This document shows positions 18,101-24,699 of a DNA stretch of 64,000 nt, piece by piece. The position numbers were made by a program, and so were the translations under genes. The notes below the pieces were generated by a model that searched no databases, was not told the DNA's origin, and saw only the letters and a list, made by a program, of their open reading frames with translations. The stretch covers positions 1 to 64,000 of the forward strand of contig JADGNZ010000026.1 in NCBI GenBank assembly GCA_017883205.1. Direction: 5' to 3'. Every line of letters begins with the position of its first letter. Positions within the stretch are counted from its first letter, which is position 1. Origin of the DNA: Thermoanaerobaculia bacterium. GTDB lineage: Bacteria; Acidobacteriota; Thermoanaerobaculia; Gp7-AA8.

Positions 18101-19516
18101 CGTTAGAACGACCGGAACCATATGCAGAGGCACAGCCGTGATCGCGAAGCCCATGCTGGCGGGTCCCGCCTCGCTCCAGAACATCGTCGTGTTCGCGTAT
18201 CCGCGGGAGCCGCTGCTGGTTCCGTAGAAATTGACGCCCGCGTGAAGAACTTCCCAGCGCTTGTCCTGGGTCGGCCCCGGATCGAGCGCAACGTTCGTGT
18301 TGTACGCCACCGCGTCGACGACATAGTCGTACGCGGAATTCGTGACGGCGACGGAGGGCTCCGTGCCGGCGCCAGCGTATAGGTTCTGCGCCGTGGCGAC
18401 AGTTCCCGTCGGCGTGTTCTGGTCAACGTTGCTGAAGGATTGAGCGCCCGCCGCAACGGTGAGCGACGTTCCGCCCGCGTTCGTGACATTGACGGTGACC
18501 GTGCTGGTCCCGCTGTTGGGGGACTTCAAGCCCCATAGCTCTGAGCGCACTGTGTTGGTGGAGCGGGAGATGCCTCCGAGAAATGTCATCGCTTGCGCGC
18601 CATACGTCACGCTGCCGACCGCCTTGGCAACACCAGCGGTGCTCATCGTCACTTCAACGACAAGGTAGCGGTTCGCCGCCGTAGTCGTGGTGTGGTTCCA
18701 GGTCACGACGACCGGATTCGCAGTGGAGACGACTGCGGCCGCTACGCTGCTGGCCGCATCAAAGAGAATCTGCGGATTGGCCGGGTGCAGCGGTATGGCT
18801 ACGGCAGCCCACGTCGCCGAGGCGCCAGCCGTCCACGACATGACCGCGTTGGTAGAACCGGTCTCGATGCTTCCCGCGCCGGAAAAGGACGCGCTGACGA
18901 CGTTGAAAGGGTTGGTCTGTCCGGCTCCGGCCGTCAATGTGGCATTCGTGTTCAAGGCCACCGCGTCCACGACGTAATCGAAGGGCGAACTGGCGACTGT
19001 GACCGAAGGAGTCGTGTTCGTGTTAGTGGCCGCGACCGCCGTACCCGGCGCCGAGGTCTGGAAAACATTGGTGAACGACTTCGCTCCCGCAATGACGACG
19101 GTGCTCTGCCCTCCGGCATTGGAGACGGAGACGGTAATCTGGTGCGTACCGGCAGCCGGGCCAGCCAGACCCCACAACTCCGCACGATCGATGGTGTTCG
19201 TAGTGCTCGTCGAGGAGCCGAGGAAGGTCATCGGCACTGTCGGCCCACCGGCCTCCGTGCCGTACGTCACGCCGGTTACCACCTGCGAATTACCACCGTT
19301 CCTGTCGATGGCAACGCTGACCACGATGTAGGGTTTCTTGGCCGAACCGACTGTGTGATTCCAGGAAACCGTGACCGGTGCGCCAGTCGAGGTCGTGGCT
19401 GCCGCGACAGAAGCCGCGTCAAACACCACCTGCGCCGCGGCCGGCGAGGCGGCCGCGATTGCAAACGCCACCGGGACGATGACCGACCGGACAAAGCGAA
19501 ACGAAGATGCCTTCAT
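12116..19516 (-). CDS. giant secreted DUF11-repeat protein with C25 peptidase domain
   Basis: A secreted 2466-residue protein. It has a signal peptide (residues 1-29, ending ASPAAAQ), and two similar N-terminal beta modules with AVPLH ends. One DUF11 repeat (KTASADVVKTGDTVTYTLS) precedes a Gly/Asn-rich beta-helix-like section (about 600-1000), and several more DUF11 repeats follow. The C-terminal ~345 residues are a gingipain-type C25 cysteine peptidase with GHASIEMW (His about 2341) and TLNCLNGYF (Cys about 2374) as the catalytic pair. No sorting domain follows the peptidase. An AAGGAG Shine-Dalgarno precedes the ATG. It probably acts at the cell surface or outside. Confidence 0.85.
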   Translation of the reverse strand: MKASSFRFVRSVIVPVAFAIAAASPAAAQVVFDAASVAAATTSTGAPVTVSWNHTVGSAKKPYIVVSVAIDRNGGNSQVVTGVTYGTEAGGPTVPMTFLGSSTSTTNTIDRAELWGLAGPAAGTHQITVSVSNAGGQSTVVIAGAKSFTNVFQTSAPGTAVAATNTNTTPSVTVASSPFDYVVDAVALNTNATLTAGAGQTNPFNVVSASFSGAGSIETGSTNAVMSWTAGASATWAAVAIPLHPANPQILFDAASSVAAAVVSTANPVVVTWNHTTTTAANRYLVVEVTMSTAGVAKAVGSVTYGAQAMTFLGGISRSTNTVRSELWGLKSPNSGTSTVTVNVTNAGGTSLTVAAGAQSFSNVDQNTPTGTVATAQNLYAGAGTEPSVAVTNSAYDYVVDAVAYNTNVALDPGPTQDKRWEVLHAGVNFYGTSSGSRGYANTTMFWSEAGPASMGFAITAVPLHMVPVVLTKTASADVVKTGDTVTYTLSATNYSAAAVAGVTITDAIPAGSTFVSQTGCTGTGPVTCNVGALAAGATSASFTITVVPTTAGTVANVATLTYTGGATPTSSETVRTLAEGKICANPGKDGAGGTLTGIKNDYWPGSTTSVATGATTFNVGARAAGAAGININAGDLVIVMQMQDAAFDTTNDETYGEGTGSTRATGTGSGAATSLNNAGRWEYVVATNTVTGAAGAFTFTGGGAGGGLLYSYTNQPFASTTTQGQRTYQIIRVPQYTTATLTSTLTALAWNGATGGVLAIDVSGTVTMGGATVSVDGMGFRGGGGRVLTGDATAGLASTDFRTLSTLTTNGSKGEGISGTPHYVYQHGATIGAPTSGNAPLNTGVEGYVAGSYGRGAPGSAGGGSTDGDPPANDDNSGGGGGANGGSGGAGGNGWNCNCPSGGQGGGPISPRLTRIDLGGGGGAGTTNNASAETCVAPPTCRVNVAGDWADTEAGANGYYSSGANGGGIIIIRALNATGTATLTANGLNAYNTGRDGAGGGGAGGSVLVTTQMGTLSGLTVQAKGGNGGNTWLTTAPAGSPGERHGPGGGGGGGYILLSSAGASTDVSGGSNGLTTTANDHYGAQPGTIGVVEMITGNNVLPGGDGATCAIADLAVTNVASPGVQTTGNNVTFTQTVTNNGPSPADGVVYMMPIPASTTFASMSIPAGWTCVPASPAVGSIGTIICTTPTLANGATANFSLVTTIDVNVPPGYVLSETNSVSSNTPDSNPSNNQATATALVKAGPGYYADLAITIAQNTNYPVAGGNIVYTQVITNNGSENATSPSYTITTPPNTTFQGITPPAGWSCPTQPAIGGTGTISCSGPTMASGASVSMPLTLKVNAGTAGGTSITASPSVATTAPDSYLPNNATSITSTVVNGGDVGITLTDSTDPVQPGQNYSYTAVATNNGPAAAANIIVTIPLPAGTNFQSLVVPGGWACTPPAVGSGGTITCTIASLASGASATFNPVVQVNNGTASGTTLTTTATISTTSTNSIAPNDSATATTLVTARTNADVAIVKTDSPDPVGVGQLVTYRLTVTNNGPAIATTVQVSDTLPASMTLVSVNPSIGTCSGTTTITCSLGTLAVGNSQFVDLIVRTSVTGVIPNTATVTATQPDPVPGNNSSTANTTVLAVTLVRLRDFTVTQDNKKVRITWQTSFESDNLGFNLYRDIGGQQTKINKHLIAGTALQSKENDSEAGHDYRYDDKLDSGTFAQYWLEDVDTAGKHTMHGPVSPIPGVTVGDPNTTPLPGLGANGEVFTSPDGFGAAHTTALEAATAAQYKQQLDLAADSGLKIFVTQEGWYRLTRAAMAAAGFDPGSDLHLSLYMMGMEQSIIVDDGGDGKFDANDAIEFYGYPLDSISTGARTYWLRPKNGSEKNVTVSKVKGGDPITGSVPFVGQRTERSLFFAGLTTNGDEGNFFGQVIGSWTTTEPMTVSNLDTSYGGNASLYVLIQGGLNMSHRIDVAINGHSIGTATLEKTEQRAFTFQFPQSWLTAGVNNFALTSLNGDDDVSLIVKAKLTYQHLLRADNGALDVNLPGGRAVTIGGFGTNAVRAFDITDSQHPTELQTAVSADPQGGFAAKFTTLAGNARTVLAFDNTRLLTPAELAINTPSSLSDTNGNSNGAKGPADFYIISNKLFTTAAAKLKAVRDAQGTATTIVDVVDLYDEFNFGIRSPEAIRSFFKLAASWKRTPSAGLLLGDASIDPRDYFGFGSVDYVPTKLVATTYQKTASDDWFSDINGDGIADIPIGRIPVRTPDEASLVIGKITSRGTPSGAWSKSALFVADAPVDFDFVGVAKSLAKLMPASITSQTIDFSTTSSAHSDVVNAMNNGSLITTYIGHASIEMWAENVFVSSDASALTNGSKLPVVITLNCLNGYFHDVFSESLAEALLKAPNGGAVAVWASSTLTQPDQQALMGRALFQQLFRTDVNLSLGDAVTRAKFAATDPDVRKSWILFGDPTMKLRP

Positions 19517-19625
19517 GCTTGGGCTCCTTGAGGCTCCGAGCCTTACCTACGAAAATGCAATGGCTCAGCACGGCTGAGCAAAACGTCGCCAAGGGCGATG
19601 TGTTCTGCATCCATTCTCAGGATCT
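19517..19625 (-). promoter_or_regulatory. structured leader of the C25 protein gene
   Basis: The minus-strand leader contains two adjacent perfect hairpins, TCGCC-CTT-GGCGA and GCTCAGC-CGT-GCTGAGC, then GGCTC-GGAGCC immediately before the Shine-Dalgarno. No known riboswitch class fits. Confidence 0.35.
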
Positions 19626-19776
19626 GCTTCGGACGATTCTACACGGTTGTTAGGTTATTAGGGGTACCGTAGCAAATACATGTAGCCGACCGCAAAAATT
19701 GCGTCAGCGCCGCGATATTTCGGTCAGCCCGACGTGACGCGAATCACTATCGTCGGCAGGCGCACAATTGGATGTC

Positions 19777-20187
19777 CTACAGCAGAGGCTGTTGATGGAT
19801 CACCGATCGCAACCGACGAAAGAACGTCGTCACATAGAATATTATTTTCAGCAATCCGCGCGGGGCTCTCCAACCATTCACGCGGTGCTGCGCCACCAGA
19901 CGTCCGAGTACGTTTTCAGCCGCAAACTGCGCATCCGCCAGGAGCGAATTGTCGCCTCGGGTCACGATGCCACGGGGGCCGATACGAGCGATCCGATGCA
20001 ACGTCAGACCGCGAACCGTCCTCGCCAGAACGACGTCTCCATGCCTCAACGAGGAGAGGGCACATGGCTCGATCTCGACCATGTCGCCGCTCCGGATCGT
20101 CGGATACATACTGTCGCCTTCCGCGCGGAACCGAGCGCACTGACCCGAAGCCAGGAGCTCGCGCAGCGTCGTCTCGAACGTGTTCAC
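19777..20187 (-). CDS. S24/S26-family peptidase of the RiPP cluster
   Basis: A 136-residue signal-peptidase-fold protein. The nucleophile motif GDSMYPTIRSGD places Ser at residue 26, followed by HGDVVLAR and TLHRI (His 64), then TRGDN. The catalytic Lys of bacterial SPase I is not seen; a His in the LHRI position is the arrangement of the ER/archaeal type. A hydrophobic stretch near the C-terminus (LLKIIFYVTTFF) could anchor it in the membrane. It overlaps the kinase gene by 4 bp. The natural inference is that it cleaves the leader of the neighbouring precursor or of exported products; not shown. Confidence 0.75.
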   Translation of the reverse strand: MNTFETTLRELLASGQCARFRAEGDSMYPTIRSGDMVEIEPCALSSLRHGDVVLARTVRGLTLHRIARIGPRGIVTRGDNSLLADAQFAAENVLGRLVAQHRVNGWRAPRGLLKIIFYVTTFFRRLRSVIHQQPLL

Positions 20188-21062
20188 GCTGCGCTCCGGA
20201 TGCAGTCGATGACGGTGCGGTCCGGCACGAACCGCAGCGCGCGCACCGGCACCTCCGCCACGAGCCGATCGAGGATCCCGAGCGTGGCCGCCAGCGCCTC
20301 GGCGTCATAAAACGGCGGAAATGCGCAGCTGAACAGTCTGGCCGCAGCCTCGGCTGGTGCCACCTCGAGGAGCTCCGTCCGTCTGCTCTGCACAAGGAGG
20401 TGAATCGCCGCCAGTGGCGCAGACGCCGGCGAGGAGAGCTCGGCCTCGCCATGCCATGGCGTCCCGAACATCCGCCACTCGCCGTCGATGAAGCGAACGA
20501 TGACCCGATCGTCACTGACGATCTCGTAATCGCCCTCGGCCAGCCAGACGCGCGCGGTCGTCGACTTTCCGGCGCCGGACTGGCCCACGAAGAGCTGCCC
20601 CCGCCCGTCGCGGTCGATGATGCCGCAGCTATGAAGCTCGACGCCGCGCCCGCGTCCGAGGAGGTGCGCGACGATCACTTCGTCGAGCGGATAGTCGAGA
20701 GGATGCATCTCGTCGTTGAAGGTCTCGCGGCGAACGAGAATGCTGGCCTGCGAAAGATCATTGCTGAATAGCGCCACCTTGTAGGGAACAGCGCCAAAGA
20801 TCTCGCTGTGGCAGTCGATGCGGAAGCCATCATCGGCTGCGTAGGCGCGCCAGACAGCCCCCGAATCAAAGAGCAACTTGCCGGGAGCAGGCAGCGGCGC
20901 ATTCATCGGCTCGATGACGATGTCCATGTCGATGGGTCCATCGTCCGGCGCGATCGCGAAGCGGCTCATCGTTGGAGACAGCGGCCGGCGCAACGATTCA
21001 TCCGCATAACGAACGCGCAGAGTAAGACCTGCGATGCGGATGAGCTCAGATCGAGACAGCAT
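20184..21062 (-). CDS. HPr kinase-like protein of the RiPP cluster
   Basis: A 292-residue protein with the HprK/PEPCK-type C-terminal fold. The Walker A loop GQSGAGKST is at residues 160-168 and VSDDR at 182-186. The N-terminal half resembles other HPr-kinase-related proteins of PqqD/radical-SAM peptide clusters rather than true HPr kinase. The ATG at 21062 begins 7 bp after the precursor stop; an open frame upstream of it is only the shadow of the precursor gene. It may phosphorylate the peptide or a partner, or use ATP in export; this is inference from position. Confidence 0.75.
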   Translation of the reverse strand: MLSRSELIRIAGLTLRVRYADESLRRPLSPTMSRFAIAPDDGPIDMDIVIEPMNAPLPAPGKLLFDSGAVWRAYAADDGFRIDCHSEIFGAVPYKVALFSNDLSQASILVRRETFNDEMHPLDYPLDEVIVAHLLGRGRGVELHSCGIIDRDGRGQLFVGQSGAGKSTTARVWLAEGDYEIVSDDRVIVRFIDGEWRMFGTPWHGEAELSSPASAPLAAIHLLVQSRRTELLEVAPAEAAARLFSCAFPPFYDAEALAATLGILDRLVAEVPVRALRFVPDRTVIDCIRSAA

Positions 21063-21069
21063 CAAAGCT

Positions 21070-21240
21070 CTACGAACCCGCGGTCTGGCAGGCAAAACCG
21101 CCGCGGCAACCGCCGCCGCTGACCCCGGCCGATGCGTTTGTCTTGCAGAAGCCGAGGACTGCCTCTTCCGGACGGAGAGGAAAGCGCTTCGCCTCCGGCT
21201 TCTCATAGCGCTTCTTCGCGTTGCTTTCCTGTTTTTCCAT
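21070..21240 (-). CDS. RiPP precursor peptide (56 aa, three Cys)
   Basis: A 56-residue peptide too short for standard ORF calling. It starts with ATG after a GAGGAG Shine-Dalgarno with 6-base spacing. The leader is charged: MEKQESNAKKRYEKPEAK, then FPLRPEEAVLG (residues 20-30). The core is Gly- and Cys-rich: FCKTNASAGVSGGG, then CRGGFACQTAGS, with Cys at 32, 45 and 51. The KRYEKPE...LRPEEAVLG pattern is the kind of leader seen in putative radical-SAM-modified peptides. It lies 15 bp after the radical SAM gene and just before the kinase and peptidase genes, in the same direction. The modification could be Cys sulfur-to-alpha-carbon or other links; unknown. Confidence 0.8.
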   Translation of the reverse strand: MEKQESNAKKRYEKPEAKRFPLRPEEAVLGFCKTNASAGVSGGGCRGGFACQTAGS

Positions 21241-21255
21241 TTCGTTCTCCTCGAT

Positions 21256-22533
21256 TCAAAAAGCGGATACGCCAACGGTCGAACAACTGCCACATCCGCC
21301 GGTACCACAACCGGCCGCTGCCTCGTCGGACGGAGGCGGAATGGCGGCAATGCGGTCGGCTTCACCCGACTTGAGCGCTTCCGCGGCCTCGTAAACACGA
21401 TCGTGACCAATGCCGCCGAGGCAGTATTCGCACTCGCCGTGCGGCCGGACTGGAATGTCGAGCGTCATCGCCCGCAAATGCGCAACCTCGCAAAGGAAGT
21501 CGACAGGCGACTCGGCGTCACCATTCTCCAGCTCGCCGTTCGCGGCGCACATCCCGCACATCGACTTCAGCCCGCAGCCGGTGCACTTCGTCGGACGCGT
21601 GATCTTCCGCGAACGAACGCCGCGGATGTAGTCCTGCCAGCCTTCCTTGAAGTTGCCGTCGCGAACGTTGTAGGAATCCTGATGCGACAACACGCAGATG
21701 GAGAGTTCGCCGTAAGGATCGACAGCAAACGAGCTGATCCCGCCTCCGCAGTCGTAGAGCGGCTTCTTCGACGTGTCCTCGTAAACCGGCTGCGCGTGCT
21801 CCTTCGCCAGCCGCTTCCACTCCGATACATGCTCGGGATCATCGAGATCCAGCGCCACGATCTCCGACGGTGTAAGCCGCACGGCGAGCGGACTGGCCGA
21901 GCAATCGATGCGCGGGTTGATCATCGCGTCGAACTTGAACGGAATGCCGCGGTCCTCCGCCATCTGCCGCATCATCGGGATCTCGTGTTTGTTGATCGAG
22001 ACCGCGACCGTCTTGAGCTTCAGCGGGAGGTTTCGCTCGAGCAGCAGGTCGATCCCGCGCATGCACAAGTCGTAAGAGCCGGGAATCTGTGTCAGCTTCT
22101 CGTAGGTCTCGCGCGTGGCGCCGTAGAGTGTGATCTCCATGATGAACGGCGGGTGCTGCGCCAGGAAATCGGCAATCCGCTCGGTGATCATCGTCCCGTT
22201 CGTAAAGAGCGTGATGAGGAATCCCTTGCTCTTGGCGTAGGTGTAGATCTCGAGGAAATCGCGGCGCGCGAAAATCTCGCCACCGGTGAAGAGCAGCCAG
22301 AGGCAGCCCTGCTCTGCCAGATCGTCCAGCAGGCGCTTGTGCTCGGCGAGCGAGAGCTCGCGCACGCGCGCGGCGATGTCGTTCATCGGCAGATTGTTGT
22401 AGCAGTGCGAGCACGCCAGTGGGCAGCGGTTCGTCACCTCGATCGTGCCGTTGAGCGGCACGCGCGTGACCGCTCCTTCCTGGTGAACGATCAGGCTGAA
22501 GTCGCCGTACGTGCCTGTTTCGATCGCAGTCAT
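21256..22533 (-). CDS. radical SAM/SPASM peptide maturase
   Basis: A 425-residue radical SAM enzyme. The SAM-cluster motif CPLACSHC gives Cys 37, 41 and 44, followed by FTGGEIFARRDF. The SPASM domain supplies auxiliary cluster cysteines: YDCGGG, SICVLS, CTGCGLKSMCGMC and a later FLCEV and CEYC. The extreme C-terminus is unusual: CGTGGCGSCSTVGVSAF, Gly/Cys-rich and reminiscent of the precursor core. Its ATG overlaps the PqqD stop (ATGA). It presumably modifies the 56-residue peptide encoded immediately downstream, guided by the PqqD protein. Confidence 0.92.
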   Translation of the reverse strand: MTAIETGTYGDFSLIVHQEGAVTRVPLNGTIEVTNRCPLACSHCYNNLPMNDIAARVRELSLAEHKRLLDDLAEQGCLWLLFTGGEIFARRDFLEIYTYAKSKGFLITLFTNGTMITERIADFLAQHPPFIMEITLYGATRETYEKLTQIPGSYDLCMRGIDLLLERNLPLKLKTVAVSINKHEIPMMRQMAEDRGIPFKFDAMINPRIDCSASPLAVRLTPSEIVALDLDDPEHVSEWKRLAKEHAQPVYEDTSKKPLYDCGGGISSFAVDPYGELSICVLSHQDSYNVRDGNFKEGWQDYIRGVRSRKITRPTKCTGCGLKSMCGMCAANGELENGDAESPVDFLCEVAHLRAMTLDIPVRPHGECEYCLGGIGHDRVYEAAEALKSGEADRIAAIPPPSDEAAAGCGTGGCGSCSTVGVSAF

Positions 22534-22826
22534 TCACCCACCCTCCCCACTTCGCCGATGAGGTCCGCCGCTTCGAGCGAGCCCAGCAGCTCGCTCAGGT
22601 CGCGATGCGCAACCTCGGCATCGACATCATACTCGCGGCATATCGTGTCGACGACCGAGTCGTTGTCGCGCCCGTCGAGCAGCGACCAGATCCGCGCTGC
22701 CACCGGCGTGAAGACGTACACCGAGTCGAGATCGCCCACGCGATTGCGGATCGGGACCAGAATGCTTTCGTTCCCTACCTGTCGCAGAGCAAACTCCCCG
22801 CGGTGCTTGAACACGCGCTTATCCAT
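22530..22826 (-). CDS. PqqD-family RiPP recognition element
   Basis: A PqqD-like peptide chaperone of 98 residues that binds precursor leaders and presents them to the radical SAM enzyme. The family pattern is clear: ILVPIRNRVGDLDSVYVFTPVAA, then IWSLLDGRDNDSVVDTIC and a C-terminal helix. I took the ATG at 22826; an in-frame GTG at 22847 is the alternative. No Shine-Dalgarno precedes the ATG; a TACAAA -10-like hexamer lies right before it, so the mRNA may be leaderless. It is the first gene of the RiPP operon. Confidence 0.88.
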   Translation of the reverse strand: MDKRVFKHRGEFALRQVGNESILVPIRNRVGDLDSVYVFTPVAARIWSLLDGRDNDSVVDTICREYDVDAEVAHRDLSELLGSLEAADLIGEVGRVGE

Positions 22827-22940
22827 GATCGAATTTGTATGAGGCACCCGGCACCATTGTCACATGACGATGTGACGCAGGCAACCCGGGCTCCTAAAGG
22901 CCGTAATCTCTCCATGATGCGGGTTATTTGACCCGGCGTC

Positions 22941-22946
22941 TACAAT
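22941..22946 (+). promoter_or_regulatory. -10 box TACAAT of the AI-2E permease gene
   Basis: TACAAT ends only 8 bases before the ATG at 22955, so transcription would begin at or near the start codon. No Shine-Dalgarno is present. This is the signature of a leaderless mRNA. Confidence 0.45.
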
Positions 22947-22954
22947 CAAAACCG

Positions 22955-24046
22955 ATGAGTCCGAATCCATTCCCTGTCGTCACGTCTGCGTCGCCCGATG
23001 CAGACGAAGCGCCACCCATCGCTCCTAGGCCACGTCCGTCGAACGAAGAAATCGCGGCATGGCTGCTGTTCGGCGCGTTGATCGCCTACGTCCTCGTCTG
23101 GCATCTCGTGCCTGCGGTCGTCGGTGGCCTCGTCCTTTATCTCGTTCTCGACCGCCTCTCGCAATCGTTCTCGCGGCGGATGCCGGGAGCGGCAGCACGG
23201 CCGCTGGCTCTGATCCTCGTCACGCTCGTTGGCGGCGGCGTCATCTTCGGCGTGGTGGCACTGCTCGTCTCCTACCTGCGCCATCATGTCGACAACCTTC
23301 CCGCCATGATGACCAGGATGGCCGACATCCTTCAATCGACACGCGCCTGGCTTGGCGACTACGGCGAGCAACTCATCCCCGAAGTACTGACCGACGCGGA
23401 CACGTTCAAGGCCACACTTGCCGTCTGGCTCAAGGAGCACGCCGAAACCCTCAAGCTCGCCGGAAGTACAGTCAGTTTTGGCTTCGTCCATCTGTTCATG
23501 GGGATGCTGCTGGCCGTCATGGTCTTCTTCCGGCACGTCACCCATCACACGGGCCGCGCGCCCGGAACGCTCAGCGAGATGCTGGAGCAGAAAGTCGTCC
23601 GTTTCACGCGTGCCTTCGCGCAGATTGCCACCGCGCAGGTGAAGATCTCGGTCCTGAATACAGCGTTGACCGGGCTCTATCTGCTCGTCGTGCTTCCGCT
23701 GTTCGGACAGCACATTCCGTTCGCGACGACGATCGTCTTCGTGACCTTCGTCTGCGGCTTGATCCCAGTCCTCGGCAATCTCATCTCGAACTCGGTGATC
23801 GTCATTCTCTCGCTCGGCATTTCGCCCGGCACCGCCGCCGCCTCTCTGCTGTTTCTCATCATCATTCACAAGCTCGAGTACCTGACGAACTCGCGCATCG
23901 TCGGCAGCCAGACCGACTCGCAGGCGTGGGAGATCCTGTTGGCCATCCTCATCGGCGAGACCGCGTTCGGCATCGGAGGCGTCGTGATGGCGCCGATTCT
24001 CTACGCGTTCGTCAAGCGCGAGCTGCGCGAGCGCGGCCTGGTCTAG
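22955..24046 (+). CDS. AI-2E family transporter
   Basis: A polytopic membrane protein of 363 residues in the AI-2E/PerM family. Two hydrophobic hairpins occur near the N-terminus (WLLFGALIAYVLVWHLVPAV and LALILVTLVGGGVIFGVVAL), followed by a long soluble section. Further helices follow, including ATTIVFVTFVCGLIPVLGNL, whose GLIPVLGN-type motif is typical. The family includes transporters of small signals and of ions; the substrate here cannot be told. The annotated ATG follows a TACAAT box. Confidence 0.88.
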   Translation: MSPNPFPVVTSASPDADEAPPIAPRPRPSNEEIAAWLLFGALIAYVLVWHLVPAVVGGLVLYLVLDRLSQSFSRRMPGAAARPLALILVTLVGGGVIFGVVALLVSYLRHHVDNLPAMMTRMADILQSTRAWLGDYGEQLIPEVLTDADTFKATLAVWLKEHAETLKLAGSTVSFGFVHLFMGMLLAVMVFFRHVTHHTGRAPGTLSEMLEQKVVRFTRAFAQIATAQVKISVLNTALTGLYLLVVLPLFGQHIPFATTIVFVTFVCGLIPVLGNLISNSVIVILSLGISPGTAAASLLFLIIIHKLEYLTNSRIVGSQTDSQAWEILLAILIGETAFGIGGVVMAPILYAFVKRELRERGLV

Positions 24047-24546
24047 CGCGACTCGCGTTTGAGGCTCTCGATCACGCGAATCAAATCCTGGTAGCTGGAT
24101 TCGGTGAGAGCGCCATGGCCGCGCCAAACGACCGCTCCCGATCGTTGCACGAGGATGACGTAGGCCTGATCGTCAGAGCCGCTGGCAGCGAGCGCGCGCC
24201 GCCACGAATCAACGCTCTCCGTCACGATCAGAAATCGCTTCTGCCGCGTTGGCGCGATGCCGGACTTCATCTGGCTGATGATCATGCCGCGCAGAAATCC
24301 GGGCACCCCGTCGAGAATCGATACTTCGTAGATCGCTGCTTTCGGTGAAACGCGTGGATCGTCACGAAGACGATGAGCCCACGTCTCCGTCTGCGCACGC
24401 GACGCTTTCGTGAAACCAGCCACGAGTACCGCCGCATCGCCGATATCCTGAGGCAAGACGACTTTCTCTCCTGATAGCGTCTGCGTGGTCACCGACGACA
24501 GCGTTGCCGACGCAGTAGCGGCAAGAAAGACGAGTGTGGCTAGCAT
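24043..24546 (-). CDS. exported ATP10-like / thioredoxin-fold protein
   Basis: A 167-residue protein with a signal peptide (MLATLVFLAATASA). After it, the pattern VLVAGFTKASRAQTETW, GVPGFLRGMI, LIVTESV and VILVQRSGAVVWRGHG resembles the ATP10-type thioredoxin-like fold used in assembly proteins. There are no Cys pairs, so it is not a redox thioredoxin. It converges with the AI-2E gene with a 4-bp overlap. The function is unknown; family assignment is tentative. An upstream frame exists, but the ATG at 24546 fits the signal peptide. Confidence 0.5.
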   Translation of the reverse strand: MLATLVFLAATASATLSSVTTQTLSGEKVVLPQDIGDAAVLVAGFTKASRAQTETWAHRLRDDPRVSPKAAIYEVSILDGVPGFLRGMIISQMKSGIAPTRQKRFLIVTESVDSWRRALAASGSDDQAYVILVQRSGAVVWRGHGALTESSYQDLIRVIESLKRESR

Positions 24547-24699
24547 GCGGAGAACTACGGCGCCGTCTCGCGAAAGGTTGCGGCAATTTCCGAACGTCGT
24601 CGGGGTCGCCGTGTTGAGCTGCATCACAAAAGGCCCGGCTCCGATGCCGTATCTTCCGCACCTCTCTCTCACACAACACACAACCGGAGGTCATCGAGC

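Noticed and set aside
19517-19625. Cyclic-di-GMP-I riboswitch in the C25 leader
   Set aside because: A CCATTGCA...GTAGGTA string looked familiar, but it matches an engineered loop of a crystallised riboswitch. The conserved GCAAACC, GAAA tetraloop and GCAAAGCC elements are absent.
21062-21410. Upstream extension of the HPr-kinase-like frame to 21410
   Set aside because: It is a shadow of the precursor peptide and radical SAM genes; the ATG at 21062 fits the family start.
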